In this document: piece after piece, positions 25,501-36,490 of the stretch
Layout: each line of letters starts with the position of its first letter
Position numbering within the stretch: position 1 is the stretch's first letter
Origin: Glossina fuscipes
Taxonomy: Eukaryota; Arthropoda; Insecta; Diptera; Glossinidae
DNA: 64,000 nt
Assembly (NCBI RefSeq): GCF_014805625.2
Contig: NW_023998433.1
Coordinates: 977,753-1,041,752, forward strand
Direction of reading: 5' to 3'
Made by a program: the position numbers and the translations under genes
The notes under the pieces: generated by a model
Databases searched by the model: none
What the model was told of the DNA's origin: nothing
What the model saw: the letters and a program-made list of their open reading frames with translations, nothing else

Positions 25501-28500
25501 GCTCAATTGATGAACACTATTGAAATGAAAGGTACTTCAATAGTTTAAGGCCTTCATGTATCAAAATTAAAAAAAAAAAAAAATATTATTTAATACAACA
25601 TGTGTATACGGAAAGAATTGTCTTTCTCTTTTCTTGTATTTGCATTAGCGTGAGTGAGAGAGAGAGAGAGAGAGAGAGAAAGAAAGAAAGAAAGAAAGAA
25701 AGAAAATAACAAGTGCACACACCACTGAATATGTATATTTTCCTCACCTAAATATCCTGTCATAATATCGATGAGATAAAGCTATAGATTTGCAAGTGAA
25801 TAAGAATGCGTGTAGGCGCGCTTGTTTGCGTTCATGTTTATTCATGAAAAATTTCTATGAAGTAATAACCGCAAATCAGTATAAAAACACATATGGATGT
25901 GTATATGCAATATCCTTGTTTTTTATGTATATATGTAAAAAAAAAACTCTGTCACTCTATATCTCCTCTTAAGAAAAACTTCCGTTCAGTTCGGTTTCTT
26001 CTATAGGTGTATGTTTGCGTATAAAGCTTTCCCATGAGTGTAGTTACGTATATAGTAGTATGTACAATTTTTATGTGTTCTATGTGAAATATATGTAATA
26101 TATTTCATATTTGTGAAAATTGTGTGTAACAAACAATATATATGATATATAAGCATTGAAAGTTGATATTATATTAACTTTTCTGAAATTCATTTAGTTT
26201 ATTACTAATAGAATAGCGATCTCATTGCCTAATGTTTCTTTTTTTTTTTATTATCATTTTTTTATTTTATTTATGCATTTGGTTGTATGTATATTTCGGT
26301 AAAAAAAAGAAAACAAAGAATTATTTCATTGAATTCGAAAGTTTCTTAAATCTCTCTTTCTTCTTGTTGCTATTTTCGTTGTTGTGACTCTGTTTTCTTT
26401 GTCATTTTTACGCTTGAAACGCATTCTAATAAAATACAAAAGTTGTTTGCAACTCAATTTAATTTACTTATTGTATTTAGTTGATTTACCAGAGATTTTA
26501 AACAATATATCAAGTTGCTGTCTTACGTGATGAGAGATGACGAAATTTTAAGTGATTACATAACATTTAAAAGTTGGCTTTTTTTATTTTTATTTTTTCT
26601 TTTTTTTTGGCAATAGAAAAGCATAAAAATATGGATACTAAACAATTCACCCTTCAACATTTGTTGCAGTTGTTAAGAAGAACTTTTTTCTGTTTTAAAG
26701 AAGAATCATTGCAGAAAAGAAGGTGTAACAAATTTCGTTCAAAATAAGAAACAATACTTTTAGTTTGAGAGCCCCAAAAAGCAAGTTTTATTACTAGGTA
26801 ACAATTTTGTCTCTGGTGTAGTCGAAAACTTATAAAAGAAGCTCTACTTCTTCTCCCTCTCATTCAAATAACTTTTAAGAAAAAATTTGAATTTATTGCT
26901 ACAAATATGCATTTAATTTTTTTAGGCATTACTTCTTCAAAATATTTTAATATGCTCACTAAAGACAAATAATAGCAATTTTCCAAGTGGTTTCAAAAAC
27001 CTTTAAAAACTAAGACCATTGTAACTGTCTAAAAGTGTGGGTTTTTTGGTTGTTTTTTCCGGAAAGAACGAGGGATAGGACCAAAGTCATATTTGATTAG
27101 ATTATTAGGCGTATCTTTAAGTATTTGAAACGAAAAATTATATTTGAAAAATATTAAATACCCTACATCATCCTACAATCATTCAGATAACGGCTTTTCG
27201 AAATAAGGCTTTATATGCAAACTGTTTGAAAAAACCTAACCATTTTCAACAGTGTTCTTCTTCGACCAAAGCACGTCAACGACGATGGATCTATCTTAAG
27301 TCCTTCTGCTGTGTAGGACATAAAAATAATATATTTCTTCATTATTACTTAGATTCGAATTTAGAGGATTTTCCCAAAATTACGCACATTTACATACGCT
27401 TACACATTGTGCCAATGCGTTCAACCACTTCTTGTAAGCATTTTTTAAAATCGTCTCGATTTCCATTTGTGGCTTTTTGCAAGTTTTCAAAAAAACTTAA
27501 AAAGTGTCTTCCTCGACACCTTCTGGATGTTGCATATATGCACACAAACTTAATATACCTTTGCATCACAAACTGTGTAGGGTATAAAAAAACTTAAAAA
27601 TATGAGAAAAGATCGAATAAAAAAGTGCGAATTTTTTTAAGTTTCGCTGCTTGCAATTTTCAAAAGTCCCGTTTGGAGTTTAAAGTTTTGATATGTGTTT
27701 GCAGACGTGTTTTTTTTTTTTTTTTTTTTTACTTTTCATCATTAGTTTGCAATGTTAAGACCACAAAAATGCCCTTAAATTTTCGAATATCCCTTCATCT
27801 GTGAAGGACAGAATTGCAAATTGTGCACCTTACGTGTTTTGAAATGATGTAGAAAACGGCATCGTCGCATCGCATAGCTCTCCTTCTGATATATGCATCT
27901 AATAGATGCCTCAATGAAGCTACGCTAACGTGTTTTTGTTCAGGAACGTATTTAAATGAATATATAAGCCCTTTCTACGGAGATGTGCCAACGGATTAGA
28001 GAAGTTAGTAATCAAGAATTAAACCATTATTTTGTAACTCCCCAGCAAATACTCATAGTACGCAGATGGTAACTTCTGGAAAAAGTAGCAAATTACAAAA
28101 AAAGATTCTTTTCAGTCCGTATTCTAGACAGTTCAAAGCATCAATTAATTCAACAAAAAAAAAAAAGTTGATTTTCCGAAAACTTTGTATTGGTGTTACC
28201 GATTCAAGAGTGAAAAATTAACGAAGTCGATATAAGATACGACTGTTCGTTGACGTTAGCATCTTTTTACACGTAATAAAAAGAATGAAAAAGACGAGAC
28301 TCGTTTAAATATTTCATGAAAAAATCTTAAAAATATTTAAGTAGCTTTTCTAGAATTTCTTCGCTTCATTTTGAGGTTAAATTCGTTCCATATCGTCGTT
28401 AAAAGGTGATCGAATTAAATTAATTATTTGGCTGGCAAGTACAAGACATATTTTAAACATTGAAATATCTAAAGTCGTTTTTGCCTGTCCAACTTCGTTT

Positions 28501-31500
28501 AGGCGTAAGTGTAACGCACATTCAAATCAAAAGGTTGACCTTTCAAAACATACTTCAATAATTCCATAGAATTTCAGCGTTTATTTGAGGAATACTATTT
28601 TCTCTACTTAACCCTAATCCGTTTGAAAAATCAGCTATGAACGATATCCTACGAACGTTTCCCTACGAAATTATATCTTGTATGTTCAGATTCTTTGTTT
28701 TCAACCTTACGATGCCCACATTGTAATGATATCGTAACTTTAACTTTACCCGCATTATTTAGAGTGCAAATTATGATGCGTACTATGGAACCATAAAAAA
28801 GTACATAGTTAGTAAACTTTCCCGAAAAATTTTTATTAACACTTTATATGGGCAACCAATTTATGTATTGAAATTTCGGAAAAGCTACGAGTTATGAAAA
28901 AAATGTAAAAGTTCTGCATCTCATAAATTTTCAATTACAATTCGCTTCACTATATTGAAACAATGAGATTATAAAACTTTAAATGTTTCGCGCATATTTT
29001 CTAAATGACATGAACAAATTTGAAAAGTGCGGTTAATATAATATAACCAAACTATTACGCACATTATCGTTCATCATCACACCCGCATTTACTAAAAATT
29101 TAAAAGACAAACGGAAAATCTCACTTCAGTGTCGTGGCGTCGCCTTCGTCATTATCATCGTCTTCCAGCAAATTTGTCAACAACAACTTGTAAAGAATTT
29201 CAAATATGGAACAACCTGCTCGGTTATTATTAAGTAAATATTAATTATTTTAATAGTTATTTGAAGTAAAATAATAATAAATTTAAAAACTTTTTTGATC
29301 AATTTAAAATTAAAGAGAAGATTGGAGAATTTAAAATATAAATACAAAAAACAATGTTTTTATATAAAATAATTTAAATTAATTAAAAACAAATAAATAA
29401 ATAAATAAATAAAATAAGAAGGTTATAGTCGGGCAAGTCTGGGTATTAGATATCCTACAGTAACTATTTCATTTTCATGCAAAAGCACACTTTTCGTAAT
29501 GATGCCCGAAACATCGCATGACGTGATGCAAACTTAGCAAACTTACGTTACTATCATTTACTAACATTTTATTATTTTTCGGTTTTCTTTAGACTATTTC
29601 TCAATATAAGGGCTTGCCTTTTATAGTAGCTCGTATATATGTTGGAGTCTAAAAAATAGACCTATCTGGTCCTAATCCCCTGCCGGTAATTTTTCTGTTA
29701 AATTGCTTCGTAGAAGCTTCTACGATTCGACTTCTCTGGATGTTGCATACGTTCGCACAAATTTATTATTCTAAAAAGAGACTAAAAAGCAGGAAAAAAT
29801 CAAATATTTCTAGTCCATAGTATTAGGTGGGCATGGCTGATTTTTCCCCATTTTTCCTCGTCTTCTTCAATAGCAATACGAATTAATTGAACGCTTCTCT
29901 AATATTTTGATGAGTTTTTTAAAACAACATGTGTTAAGACAAGTAATCTTTTCAGTTTTTGCAATGACTTCACAATTTAAATTCGAAGCTCTTGCTCTGA
30001 AACAGCCTTCTAACATTTTCAAACAGATAGTAGTCGCAAACTGCAGTTCTTGTATTCTTGTCGTTGTGTAGCCATTGACTTCTAACACTCGGTTCGAATT
30101 TCGTGAACAGATTTCTCGGGTAAAATAATAAATACATTGCGTTTTGATACCTTTAGGGTATCAAGTAATTCTTGCAATTTCACTTATCAATTACCAACAA
30201 TAATTTTCAAGAATTTCTCATATTTTTTTGTTGTAACCATTTAATTTATCCACCCCTTAGATCGGTATTCGCAAATATTTACTTAAAATCAGCAAAATAT
30301 CGATAAATCCTTGTTTTCGACGAAGAAGAGTTGCCATAACGCTTATCAAGCCAATGCTGACTTCAACGGCATTTCGGATATTTTCACTGTTTTACAGATA
30401 ACAAAGATACCGTTTAACAACTCGTTAACTGATAAGGGAAATGATATAAAGTTTTGATGGGCGACGTTTGAGTATCAGTGGTTTGTAATAGTAATATAGA
30501 CTTTTTGTTAGAGACCCTTCGTTTTATTCCCGGGAATTATTGATCGATACTTTACATTAAAAGCCTTAATTTTATCAACATCAATAGTTACTAGTAACTA
30601 TAAACAAATTCGAAGCGTTTCAAATCAACGCAACGAAATTTTTGAAACGATTTCCTTACACTCACTTCCGCCTACGATTCTTTTCCTTTACGCTTTCTTT
30701 GCGTGACCTTATGAGGTGTTTTCGCGTTTTCAAAAATGATTGATAGGAATGCTTTAATTTTCAAAAAAAAAAGCTGTAATCTAACACAAATATTTGTATA
30801 ATATGATATACCAATGTCCATGAAATCAAGCATCAAGAATATTTGTTAAAAATTCTTATCTTTAATACAAAAAGTTTTCTATAAATTTTATTAGGATTCA
30901 CTTATGCCTGTTTATGCGCCTTTAACTCTACATCATCACCGTCTCGTATTGCTATAAATTGCTATAAATTGCTATAAAACGCATACATTTTTCATTTTTC
31001 ATATTTACATATATTGGAATGTTCTGTGGATTTGTTTGTAAAAAAAAAAAAAAAAAAAACATGAATATATACGTACGTAACGATTATCATAATTTTAATC
31101 GCTATAAAATATTTATACATATAAATTATTTGTAATGATTTTCTTGTTTTATATTTTATGTTTTGATTTTTTTTTTTTTTTATTTCTTTTTGTAATTTAC
31201 TTTAATAGTAGGCAGCAAATGTTTAACATCAATTTGCCCTGCACGATGGAGAATAAAGAGAACACGCGGCCATTTGTGATACGTGAAAGTAGCAGTGATA
31301 GCGATGAAGATGGCGGCCGTATATTATATCGTGACGATGATAACACCAGACAAGCTAAAATAGCACGGAAAGAATCGTTATCATTAAAATTGCAATTACG
31401 TCCCGATAAGCAAGATTTAATTAATCGTAATATACTGCATCAGGTGACGGATAATGAATTAAAGGAAACAAAAGAAGCAATTGGAGCACGACTGATAAGA

Positions 31501-32094
31501 CGTTTGTCCATGCGGCCCACCGCCGAAGAGTTGGTGGAACGCAATATATTAAAGAGTACGTTAGAGTTAATATCGGCTTAAATTCATTTCTTAAATAAGA
31601 AATTTTTCGATTTTTCGTTGCCTTTTTTTTACCATGCAGCACAAACACCCGCCGAAGAGAAAAAGCAAAAAGAGGAGAAGAAATCATATTTATTGCGTAA
31701 ATTAAGTTTTCGACCCACCGTCGAGGAGTTGAAAGAGAAAAAGATAATACGTTTCAATGATTATATCGAAGTGACTCAAGCTCATGATTATGATCGCCGA
31801 GCTGATAAGCCATGGACAAGACTGACGCCGAAAGACAAGGCTGCCATACGTAAGGAACTGAACGAGTTCAAATCATCCGAAATGGCAGTGCATGAAGGCA
31901 GTCGACATTTAACCAGGTATCGGCTGCCGTTTCTTTATCACTTAATTTATACATCGTTTTCTTCAATTGCTTTTATTTATAATAATTTCTCATTCATTCA
32001 TTCATTCATTCATTCATTCATTTATTTTATTTAGTGCCTTTATTAACATTTTTTATTTTTTGTACTTTGCACTTACAGGTTCCATAGGCCATGA
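16114..32094 (+). CDS. Phactr: Phosphatase and actin regulator (Phactr), 3' part of gene
   Basis: Exons at 16114-16365, 18074-18349, 18424-18775, 31209-31555, 31640-31916 and 32079-32094 join in phase through GT/AG junctions and end at TGA 32092-32094. The product is the C-terminal part of a Phactr protein: a Gly-rich and Pro-rich stretch ([19 protein letters not shown]), an acidic segment, the basic LKSALKKK, three RPEL repeats and the near-invariant tail ending SRHLTRFHRP. Family knowledge: RPEL repeats bind G-actin and the C-terminal tail binds protein phosphatase 1, linking actin state to phosphatase activity in cytoplasm and nucleus. The single Drosophila orthologue is CG32264 (from memory). 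The N-terminal part, including the usual first RPEL, was not found and probably lies to the left. The intron before the RPEL exons is about 12.4 kb and full of repeats. Confidence 0.93.
16366..18073 (+). other. Phactr intron
   Basis: An intron of 1.7 kb bounded by GTAAGT and TTTATAG. It holds A-runs at 16460-16510, a TA run at 17599-17622 and no recognised gene. Confidence 0.75.
18074..18349 (+). CDS. Phactr: Phactr exon (proline-rich)
   Basis: Acceptor TTTATAG and donor GTTAGT (18350). It reads [20 protein letters not shown] at the start, then [20 protein letters not shown], and ends KDYQPYDDY plus one base. The proline-rich motif is a likely protein-interaction segment and is shared in character with Phactr proteins. 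The next intron is only 74 bases. Confidence 0.88.
18424..18775 (+). CDS. Phactr: Phactr exon (acidic and basic LKSALKKK region)
   Basis: Acceptor ATCGCAG and donor GTAAGC (18776). It starts [20 protein letters not shown], then [20 protein letters not shown], followed by a Ser/Asn/Gly-rich linker ending DATNNYTL plus AA. The basic LKSALKKK motif recurs in Phactr-family proteins. The exon leaves two bases, which fits either the candidate micro-exon at 19237 or the RPEL exon at 31209/31212. Confidence 0.9.
19237..19266 (+). CDS. Candidate 30-base Phactr micro-exon
   Basis: A pyrimidine-rich stretch and AATTAG precede 19237; GTAATA follows 19266. The 30 bases keep the frame between the exons at 18775 and 31209 and would add about ten residues (PILRPRIRI core). 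The phase fits exactly, but a 30-base match with weak splice sites can occur by chance. Confidence 0.3.
19363..19600. repeat. Compound microsatellite (CT)n-(TA)n-(TCTA)n-(TTTC)n
   Basis: Successive CT, TA, TCTA and TTTC runs in the large Phactr intron. The ORF of 93 residues here is only Ser/Tyr/Leu/Phe repeats from these runs. Confidence 0.9.
20750..20997 (+). repeat. Family A-like repeat, partial
   Basis: AGACGAACAGACGGACAAG near 20882, then AGAACTTCTATACTGTATGGGGCTCCTGAAACTT-type sequence, parallels the right end of family A copy 1 (7480-7570). It abuts the 3' side of the reverse-transcriptase remnant. Confidence 0.45.
21080..22750 (-). pseudogene. Non-LTR retrotransposon reverse transcriptase (R1/LOA-like), internally deleted
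   Basis: Minus-strand remnant of an ORF2 protein. From the N-side it shows the end of the linker after the endonuclease ([20 protein letters not shown]), then a jump from KLYNTIKVV directly to [19 protein letters not shown]. About 200 residues carrying the RT fingers and early palm therefore seem deleted (inference). It keeps ALDIENAFN (motif A Asp), [15 protein letters not shown] and [10 protein letters not shown] (motif C, FADD). A frameshift near 21595 moves the protein to the frame reading [20 protein letters not shown] (to about 21277). A further break leads to the Cys/His motif [20 protein letters not shown] and a stop at 21080-21082. It is dead and 5'-truncated, lying antisense inside the large Phactr intron. 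R1 versus LOA clade is not settled. Confidence 0.9.
22760..24030. other. Intronic non-coding stretch
   Basis: AT-rich, with a CAGCAGCAG-like run at 22862-22885 and ATT repeats near 23405-23445. No gene seen. Confidence 0.4.
24040..24530 (+). repeat. Dispersed repeat family A, copy 2
   Basis: Collinear with 6885-7380: shared blocks include GCATTCTACTCTCCAAGTTC, TTTGATACCCATCTCGCTGG and CTGCCTTGTTTGCTTTAC, and the copies end in similar TTTGGCCYAYTTTSAATA sequence. Divergence is high, so both are old copies. It lies in the Phactr intron. Confidence 0.6.
24569..24760 (+). pseudogene. Non-LTR retrotransposon ORF2 C-terminal fragment
   Basis: An open frame of 63 codons ending at TAG 24758-24760. 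It starts [20 protein letters not shown] and continues through [11 protein letters not shown] to [15 protein letters not shown]. This matches the pattern seen after the RNase H domain in LOA/Jockey/I-type ORF2 proteins: a C-x-EDET-xHxLxxC-like motif, then GxxFL, then (L/V)xxFIKxLxLPG. The second metal-type Cys is replaced (KYGAV). It is on the strand opposite to the reverse transcriptase at 21080-22750, so it is a separate insertion. Confidence 0.65.
24761..27158. other. Intronic non-coding stretch
   Basis: AT-rich, with a (GA)n-(GAAA)n microsatellite at 25652-25706. No exon was recognised. Confidence 0.4.
25652..25706. repeat. (GA)n-(GAAA)n microsatellite
   Basis: GAGAGA run passing directly into GAAAGAAA repeats. 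Confidence 0.9.
27159..27584. repeat. Dispersed repeat family C, MITE-like
   Basis: 426 bases framed by TACCCTACA (27159-27167) and its inverse TGTAGGGTA (27576-27584), with A-rich flanks. The internal GACACCTTCTGGATGTTGCATA resembles 29730-29750. The TATACCCTACATCA end also occurs at the right edge of family B copy 2. The 123-residue ORF inside has no protein-like features. Confidence 0.5.
27585..29413. other. Intronic non-coding stretch
   Basis: AT-rich; a T-run at 27710-27730; no exon or RNA gene recognised. Confidence 0.4.
29414..29790 (+). repeat. Dispersed repeat family B, copy 1 (short)
   Basis: Starts GAAGGTTATAGTCGGGCAAG and contains one copy of the internal unit TCTAAAAAATAGACCTATC followed by CCTGCCGGTAATTTTTCTG. 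The same start and unit occur in copy 2 at 41711. Confidence 0.65.
29791..31208. other. End of the large Phactr intron
   Basis: AT-rich. It has a triple tandem of the 11-base ATTGCTATAAA near 30949-30979 and a long T-run at 31166-31180, which forms the polypyrimidine tract of the next acceptor. Confidence 0.5.
31209..31555 (+). CDS. Phactr: Phactr exon with RPEL repeats 1 and 2 of the C-terminal set
   Basis: Acceptor TTTAATAG ends at 31208 (a TAG three bases later is an equal alternative that keeps the phase); donor GTACGT at 31556. It reads [20 protein letters not shown], the acidic [33 protein letters not shown] (about 31384-31440) and [24 protein letters not shown] (about 31495-31554). 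The first repeat has Asp-Leu where the consensus has Glu-Leu. ATG codons at 31219 and 31246 lie near the exon start and could serve a short RPEL-only isoform. Confidence 0.95.
31640..31916 (+). CDS. Phactr: Phactr exon with last RPEL and PP1/actin tail
   Basis: Acceptor CATGCAG and donor GTATCG (31917); the preceding intron is 84 bases. It reads [68 protein letters not shown], then [20 protein letters not shown] and HLT plus AG. This block is the most conserved part of Phactr proteins from flies to mammals and contains the phosphatase-1-binding region. Confidence 0.97.
31985..32022. repeat. (CATT)n microsatellite in the last Phactr intron
   Basis: Tandem TTCA tetranucleotides. Confidence 0.85.
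32079..32094 (+). CDS. Phactr: Phactr terminal exon, coding part
   Basis: Acceptor CACTTACAG ends at 32078. One base completes Arg, then FHRP and TGA. The FHRP end matches the known C-terminus of the family, which fixes this small coding exon with confidence. The 3' UTR follows. Confidence 0.95.
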
Positions 32095-32553
32095 CAATTG
32101 CAATGGCAGCGTTTTAATATAAATAATAATAATAATAACTTTACAAAAACTCCATACACAACAAAAAATTATGCAACAAAATCTTATTATTATAAAAAAT
32201 AAAAACGAAAATTATTAGAATAAAAAGAAAAAAACCACAACAAAAAAAGTCAACATTTAAAGAATAAGCACTAAAACAAGAAGAAGAGCAAAACATTCAC
32301 AAGGAGGATTAAAACAGCAGCAAAGGAAAAATTAAACCAAAAAAAGGAAAAAAAACATAAAATAGAAAAAATTCTTTGAAAAAATATTTATCGAAAAAAA
32401 AAGAAATTGAAGAATTCAAGTAGTAAAAAAAGGAAGGTAACTACTCATTGAAAAAGAAGAAGGAAAATCAACTCAAGTACATTTACTTACCGTAAAGGAA
32501 ATGCACCTAAATAAGTTCGATTTTGGGATTTCAACAGCATCATAACATACGGA

Positions 32554-32606
<53 letters not shown>

Positions 32607-35008
32607 ATACACACACTTATAAACGCATTGTGTAAATGCAAGAAGCAAACGCAAGTGTTAATGAGAATAATACATTAAAGAGTTCGGTAAAGAATATTGA
32701 GCAGCGTATAGTGGGTACACAATGTAATAAATTTAAAGAATTTCCTAGTTCATTTAAAACCAAAAGCGTGCGAAGAACAAACAAATGATCTTTATTCTGC
32801 TTTTCTTTTTAGTTTTTGGCTTAATTAATAAATACTGAGAAAGGCATTTTCTCAGCCTAAAAGCTACAAGTTGGGCAAGACTTGCATTTCGTATAGAAAA
32901 ACTTGAATTAAAATTAAAGCGAGCACTCACACACGATGTTACAAACTTTTTAAAAGACTCTCTAAATTTTTTTTAATATTTGGGCAAACCCGCAATCCCG
33001 CAGCACCCAATATTCGTAAAAGAAACGAATGAAAAACGTGATTGGTCTTTAATAGATTTTCATATAATTGCAAAAGCAAATCTTTTTCCCCTTCTAAATT
33101 CTGTTAAAACGTAACGCACATTGAAGTAAACATTTTTACATTCGAATTTTAATGCCTTCTTCAAAACGCGACGTTTGAACAAAACAGAAAAGTTCTTTTA
33201 TCTTTCGCTTATTGAAGTGCCTAAAGATGTAAAAAATTTTAAACTAAAGAAAAGTTTTTAAAAAAATTCTTCGTAAAACTTGATCTGAATGCGAAAGTGA
33301 AAAATTCTTTAATTTGCAATCCAATTTATTTAATTCATTTATAAGAAAGGGAATTTCAATTCCGTGCAACAGCGCCCTTATACTCATTGCTTTGAAGACC
33401 CGAACATCAAGCGTAACTTTTACGGTTAATTTCTTTTCTTCTTTTTAATACAAAGTCTTACCTCTGTTTATAGATAGATATGTTTCACTATTTATAGTGG
33501 CTCTTGTTAAGCACTCATCAGTTGAAGGGTAAATTGAAGGTGTGACGCTTAATATCATAATTTTTCCTTTGTCTATAGCGTTTAAAAAAAAAACAAAGAA
33601 AAAACCGGAAATTTATTGTTCTAAACAAAAATTAAACTAAACTTCGGCATCGTGTTATCTTTCAATATTTAACCTGAATTTGAAACGCCTGAAAATAATG
33701 AAAACGCCTTTATACAGTTTTACCTTTCACCTACGGCAACTCTTTTCTAATTGATCAAGTTTTCCCAAATTTTTGAAATCAATCTCTTCACAGTTTGCTA
33801 CACAAGTAACGCAAACTAAAAATCTCTCGTGAATTTTAGGGCAAAATGTATATTCCACGACGTCTTCACTTTTACTTAAGAAATTGGGCCACTATAAACG
33901 GCGGAAAAAAGAACTTTTTTGACAATTTTTTCTTTCATGGAAACAAAAAGGCAATAGAGTATTAAGCATTTAAATGATTTTGAAAGAATAAATTATTTTA
34001 GAAAAACTTAAAAAAATGACAAAACCGGAAACTAGTTCGCAAAACATCCCTAATGTAAGCGGGCTCCGAGACAAGCAGTATAGCTGGCATAATTTTGAAT
34101 CAATGAAAGAATTTCACTTAACATGCATGCCTATAGCTAAAGAAATACGTAAGGGTTTTTAAAAATATTGATTAGTAATGTGATTAAACGATATTCGAGT
34201 GGAGAAGTTCAATTTTCAATCCTTTATTAATAAATTAATTTATCGAAAATTCTCCAAGTGCTTTTCTTTAGATTTCAAAGATATTCTATAACATTCGAAT
34301 GAAAGAAAAGTGAACATTTTTATAATAAAACTGCAAGTAGCGTGTAGTAGCGTGTAAATTTTCAAGTGCACGTATAATATTGCGTGCAACTATATTCAAA
34401 AGATCAAATTTTTAGACTCTCGAAAATTTTTCCACGCCCGCAATAATATCATTAATATAAAAATATATATATATAATAACGAAAAAAAATGTTTCATAAA
34501 ATTTACAAGAAAAGAGTGTATCTTTGACAAGTTTTCTCGGGATGGAAGGAAAGTTCGCAGAATAATGATGTTCGGAGATATTATTAAACTCACATTAAAC
34601 AGCAACGTTATTTTCGAAAAATGTTAACATATCGAAAATACGAAATGCGGATCGCGATAGAAAATGTTATTTCCTATATATCAGTAAAAATTCAAATGAC
34701 AACAATAAAAATTTGGAGGAGTTCCTTTTGTAAGCGTATTTCACATCTCTTACAGGCATATTTTTTTACCACAATAAATTTTGTATTATTTTGTTGCATT
34801 AGTCTGCGACCCCCGTACCATATGTTCTTTCATATTCAAATATTCTTTATCACTCACCTTCTTCGACGATTTTTTGCGCGAAAGTGCTTCATCTGTCAAA
34901 AACAGAACCGCATAATTTGCATATCGTTTGTTCTAATCGGTTTCAGGCTCCTATCAATATTTTTATTTGGAAATGCTTTTAAATGAATAGAAATACTTAC
35001 TAAAGACA
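32095..35008 (+). other. Phactr 3' UTR (start) and downstream non-coding DNA
   Basis: Very A-rich after the stop, with AATAAA-type signals around 32199 and 32220 and a (CA)n run at 32556-32609. How far the transcript extends cannot be seen. After about 33000 nothing is recognised; the ORF at 34621-34986 is compositionally random. Confidence 0.5.
32556..32609. repeat. (CA)n microsatellite
   Basis: Nearly pure CA run of more than 20 units. Confidence 0.9.
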
Positions 35009-35818
35009 TCTATTAGTGTACAGTGATTGCGACATGCCTGATGGTTTAACCCCACGGTGGCCCAAGCCACGGGGTTATTTAAGCGTAATCCACGCCCCCT
35101 GGCGCGTTAGACAATCCCTATAAACTACGGGCCTAAACAGCACCAGAGTCCAGATTGTTTATTGTGTATGGCTCAATAAACCCAGTCTGGTCAGTGTTGA
35201 GGCCTATCCGCACCTAGATTTGCTCCCCTTTGGCTTGGAACGAGTGAAAACCACAACCACCACGAATACTCCCCGAAGGGGCGTACCCAAGAAGTCAGGG
35301 CTCACAAATTGATCAACTTCAATGCGTTCAAGGGAATAGACTCGTTCCACCGTAGTTTTTACAAAGCCTTGTTGATCAATTACCACCAAAGCCTGCCGTC
35401 AAATCCCTTTTAAAATTTTATTTACAACTTTTAATTTTAATTCCATCGTTTACCCGCAGGCATACATGGCTATTGTGAGCGGGCTACTGACCCCCGTGGC
35501 TCCCAGTTTAAACTAGAAAGCCTTAAGCATACTTTACGTGGCTGAAACAGAGTCAGACCACTCTTGCCTTCGGATTAATCATACAATCCCGGTTAGCTAA
35601 AAACCGGACTACCCTTCATCGAGATATTTAAGCTTCGGGCATTGCACTGATATGGCGCGGGCGAACTACCATGCACTCACTAACTACTACCTCCACGTAT
35701 TTTTGCGTAACCAGTTACCAGCTGGTTTTTGGTTAAAATTTCCTTGGTAGTAATTAGCTTTCCTGAGTAAATAACTCATCTTCCAGTGAACCCCTACACC
35801 GTCTCTATTAGTGTACAG
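35009..35818. mobile_element. Unidentified insertion (35024-35803) with 15-bp target duplications
   Basis: The perfect 15-mer TCTATTAGTGTACAG occurs at 35009-35023 and 35804-35818. The enclosed 780 bases are clearly richer in GC than the surroundings and contain near-palindromes such as ACCCCACGGTGGCC and AGCCACGGGGT, and AATCCCGGTTAGC with AAAAACCGGAC. No long ORF, terminal inverted repeat or A-tail was seen. A 15-bp duplication fits a non-LTR retrotransposon or a non-autonomous derivative; structured GC-rich 5' UTRs are common in R1/LOA-type elements. Identity is not established. Confidence 0.65.
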
Positions 35819-35919
35819 GAGAAGTAAGAAATCAACAGCAAAAGCATTTGGTTGCAAATTCCTAACAGATATTCACTTGACCCAATTTATCCATATGAGC
35901 AGCCGAGTGATAGAAGCCG

Positions 35920-36133
35920 CAATTACCAAATCAATGTTCTCAGGTTTCGCTCGTGGCTGTTGTAAGTGTTCAATCAGTGAATGCATAACATTTACCCATT
36001 GGTCACACACCCACAAAGCTGCGGTGTACAATCTTCTTGCCTGTTTCTTTTCTCTCACTTCTTTCTGACCATCGCGATATTACACTAATAGGGGGCATCT
36101 CCTGAGTTATTGGCCACATTAAAAAAAAAAACA
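35920..36133 (+). repeat. SINE-like repeat, copy 4, with A-tail
   Basis: TTACCAAATCAATGTTCTCAGG parallels the head of copy 2 (GTACCAAGTCAATGTTTGCGG). AAGCTGCGGTGTAC and CTGTTTCTTTTCTCTCAC parallel copies 2 and 3. The 3' end GCATCTCCTGAGTTATTGGC (36099-36117) is followed by an A-run at 36123-36133. Confidence 0.6.
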
Positions 36134-36490
36134 AGCCTTTTTGGAGCGTTTTTTATGTTTGGAGAAAAGGGCATAATTTTAAGAAAAAAATTTATTTCAA
36201 GAAATGAAATGATTTTCGTTGAATTTTTTTTTTGAAAAAGTATTATATCTAGTGAGTCAATAAAAAAATGTTTTTTTTTTTTTCTTAAAAAATTTGCAGC
36301 GATATCGCCCCTTAACCACTGCAAAAGCTTAGGGAAGCAAAGCGTTCTCTCTTGATTTTAAGGAATAGGAAAATTCAAAAATGACCTTAACATTCTTGAG
36401 GAAGATCATAACCGCAAGAGTACCAAAACTTGAAATGCCTGTTTTAAAAAGAAAAAACACGCCTTTTTATTTTTCTCGAAAAACATTTAT

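Noticed and set aside
34621..34986. 121-residue ORF.
   Set aside because: Composition (Phe, Ile, Ser, Lys) is what AT-rich random DNA gives; no motif, and no gene structure around it.
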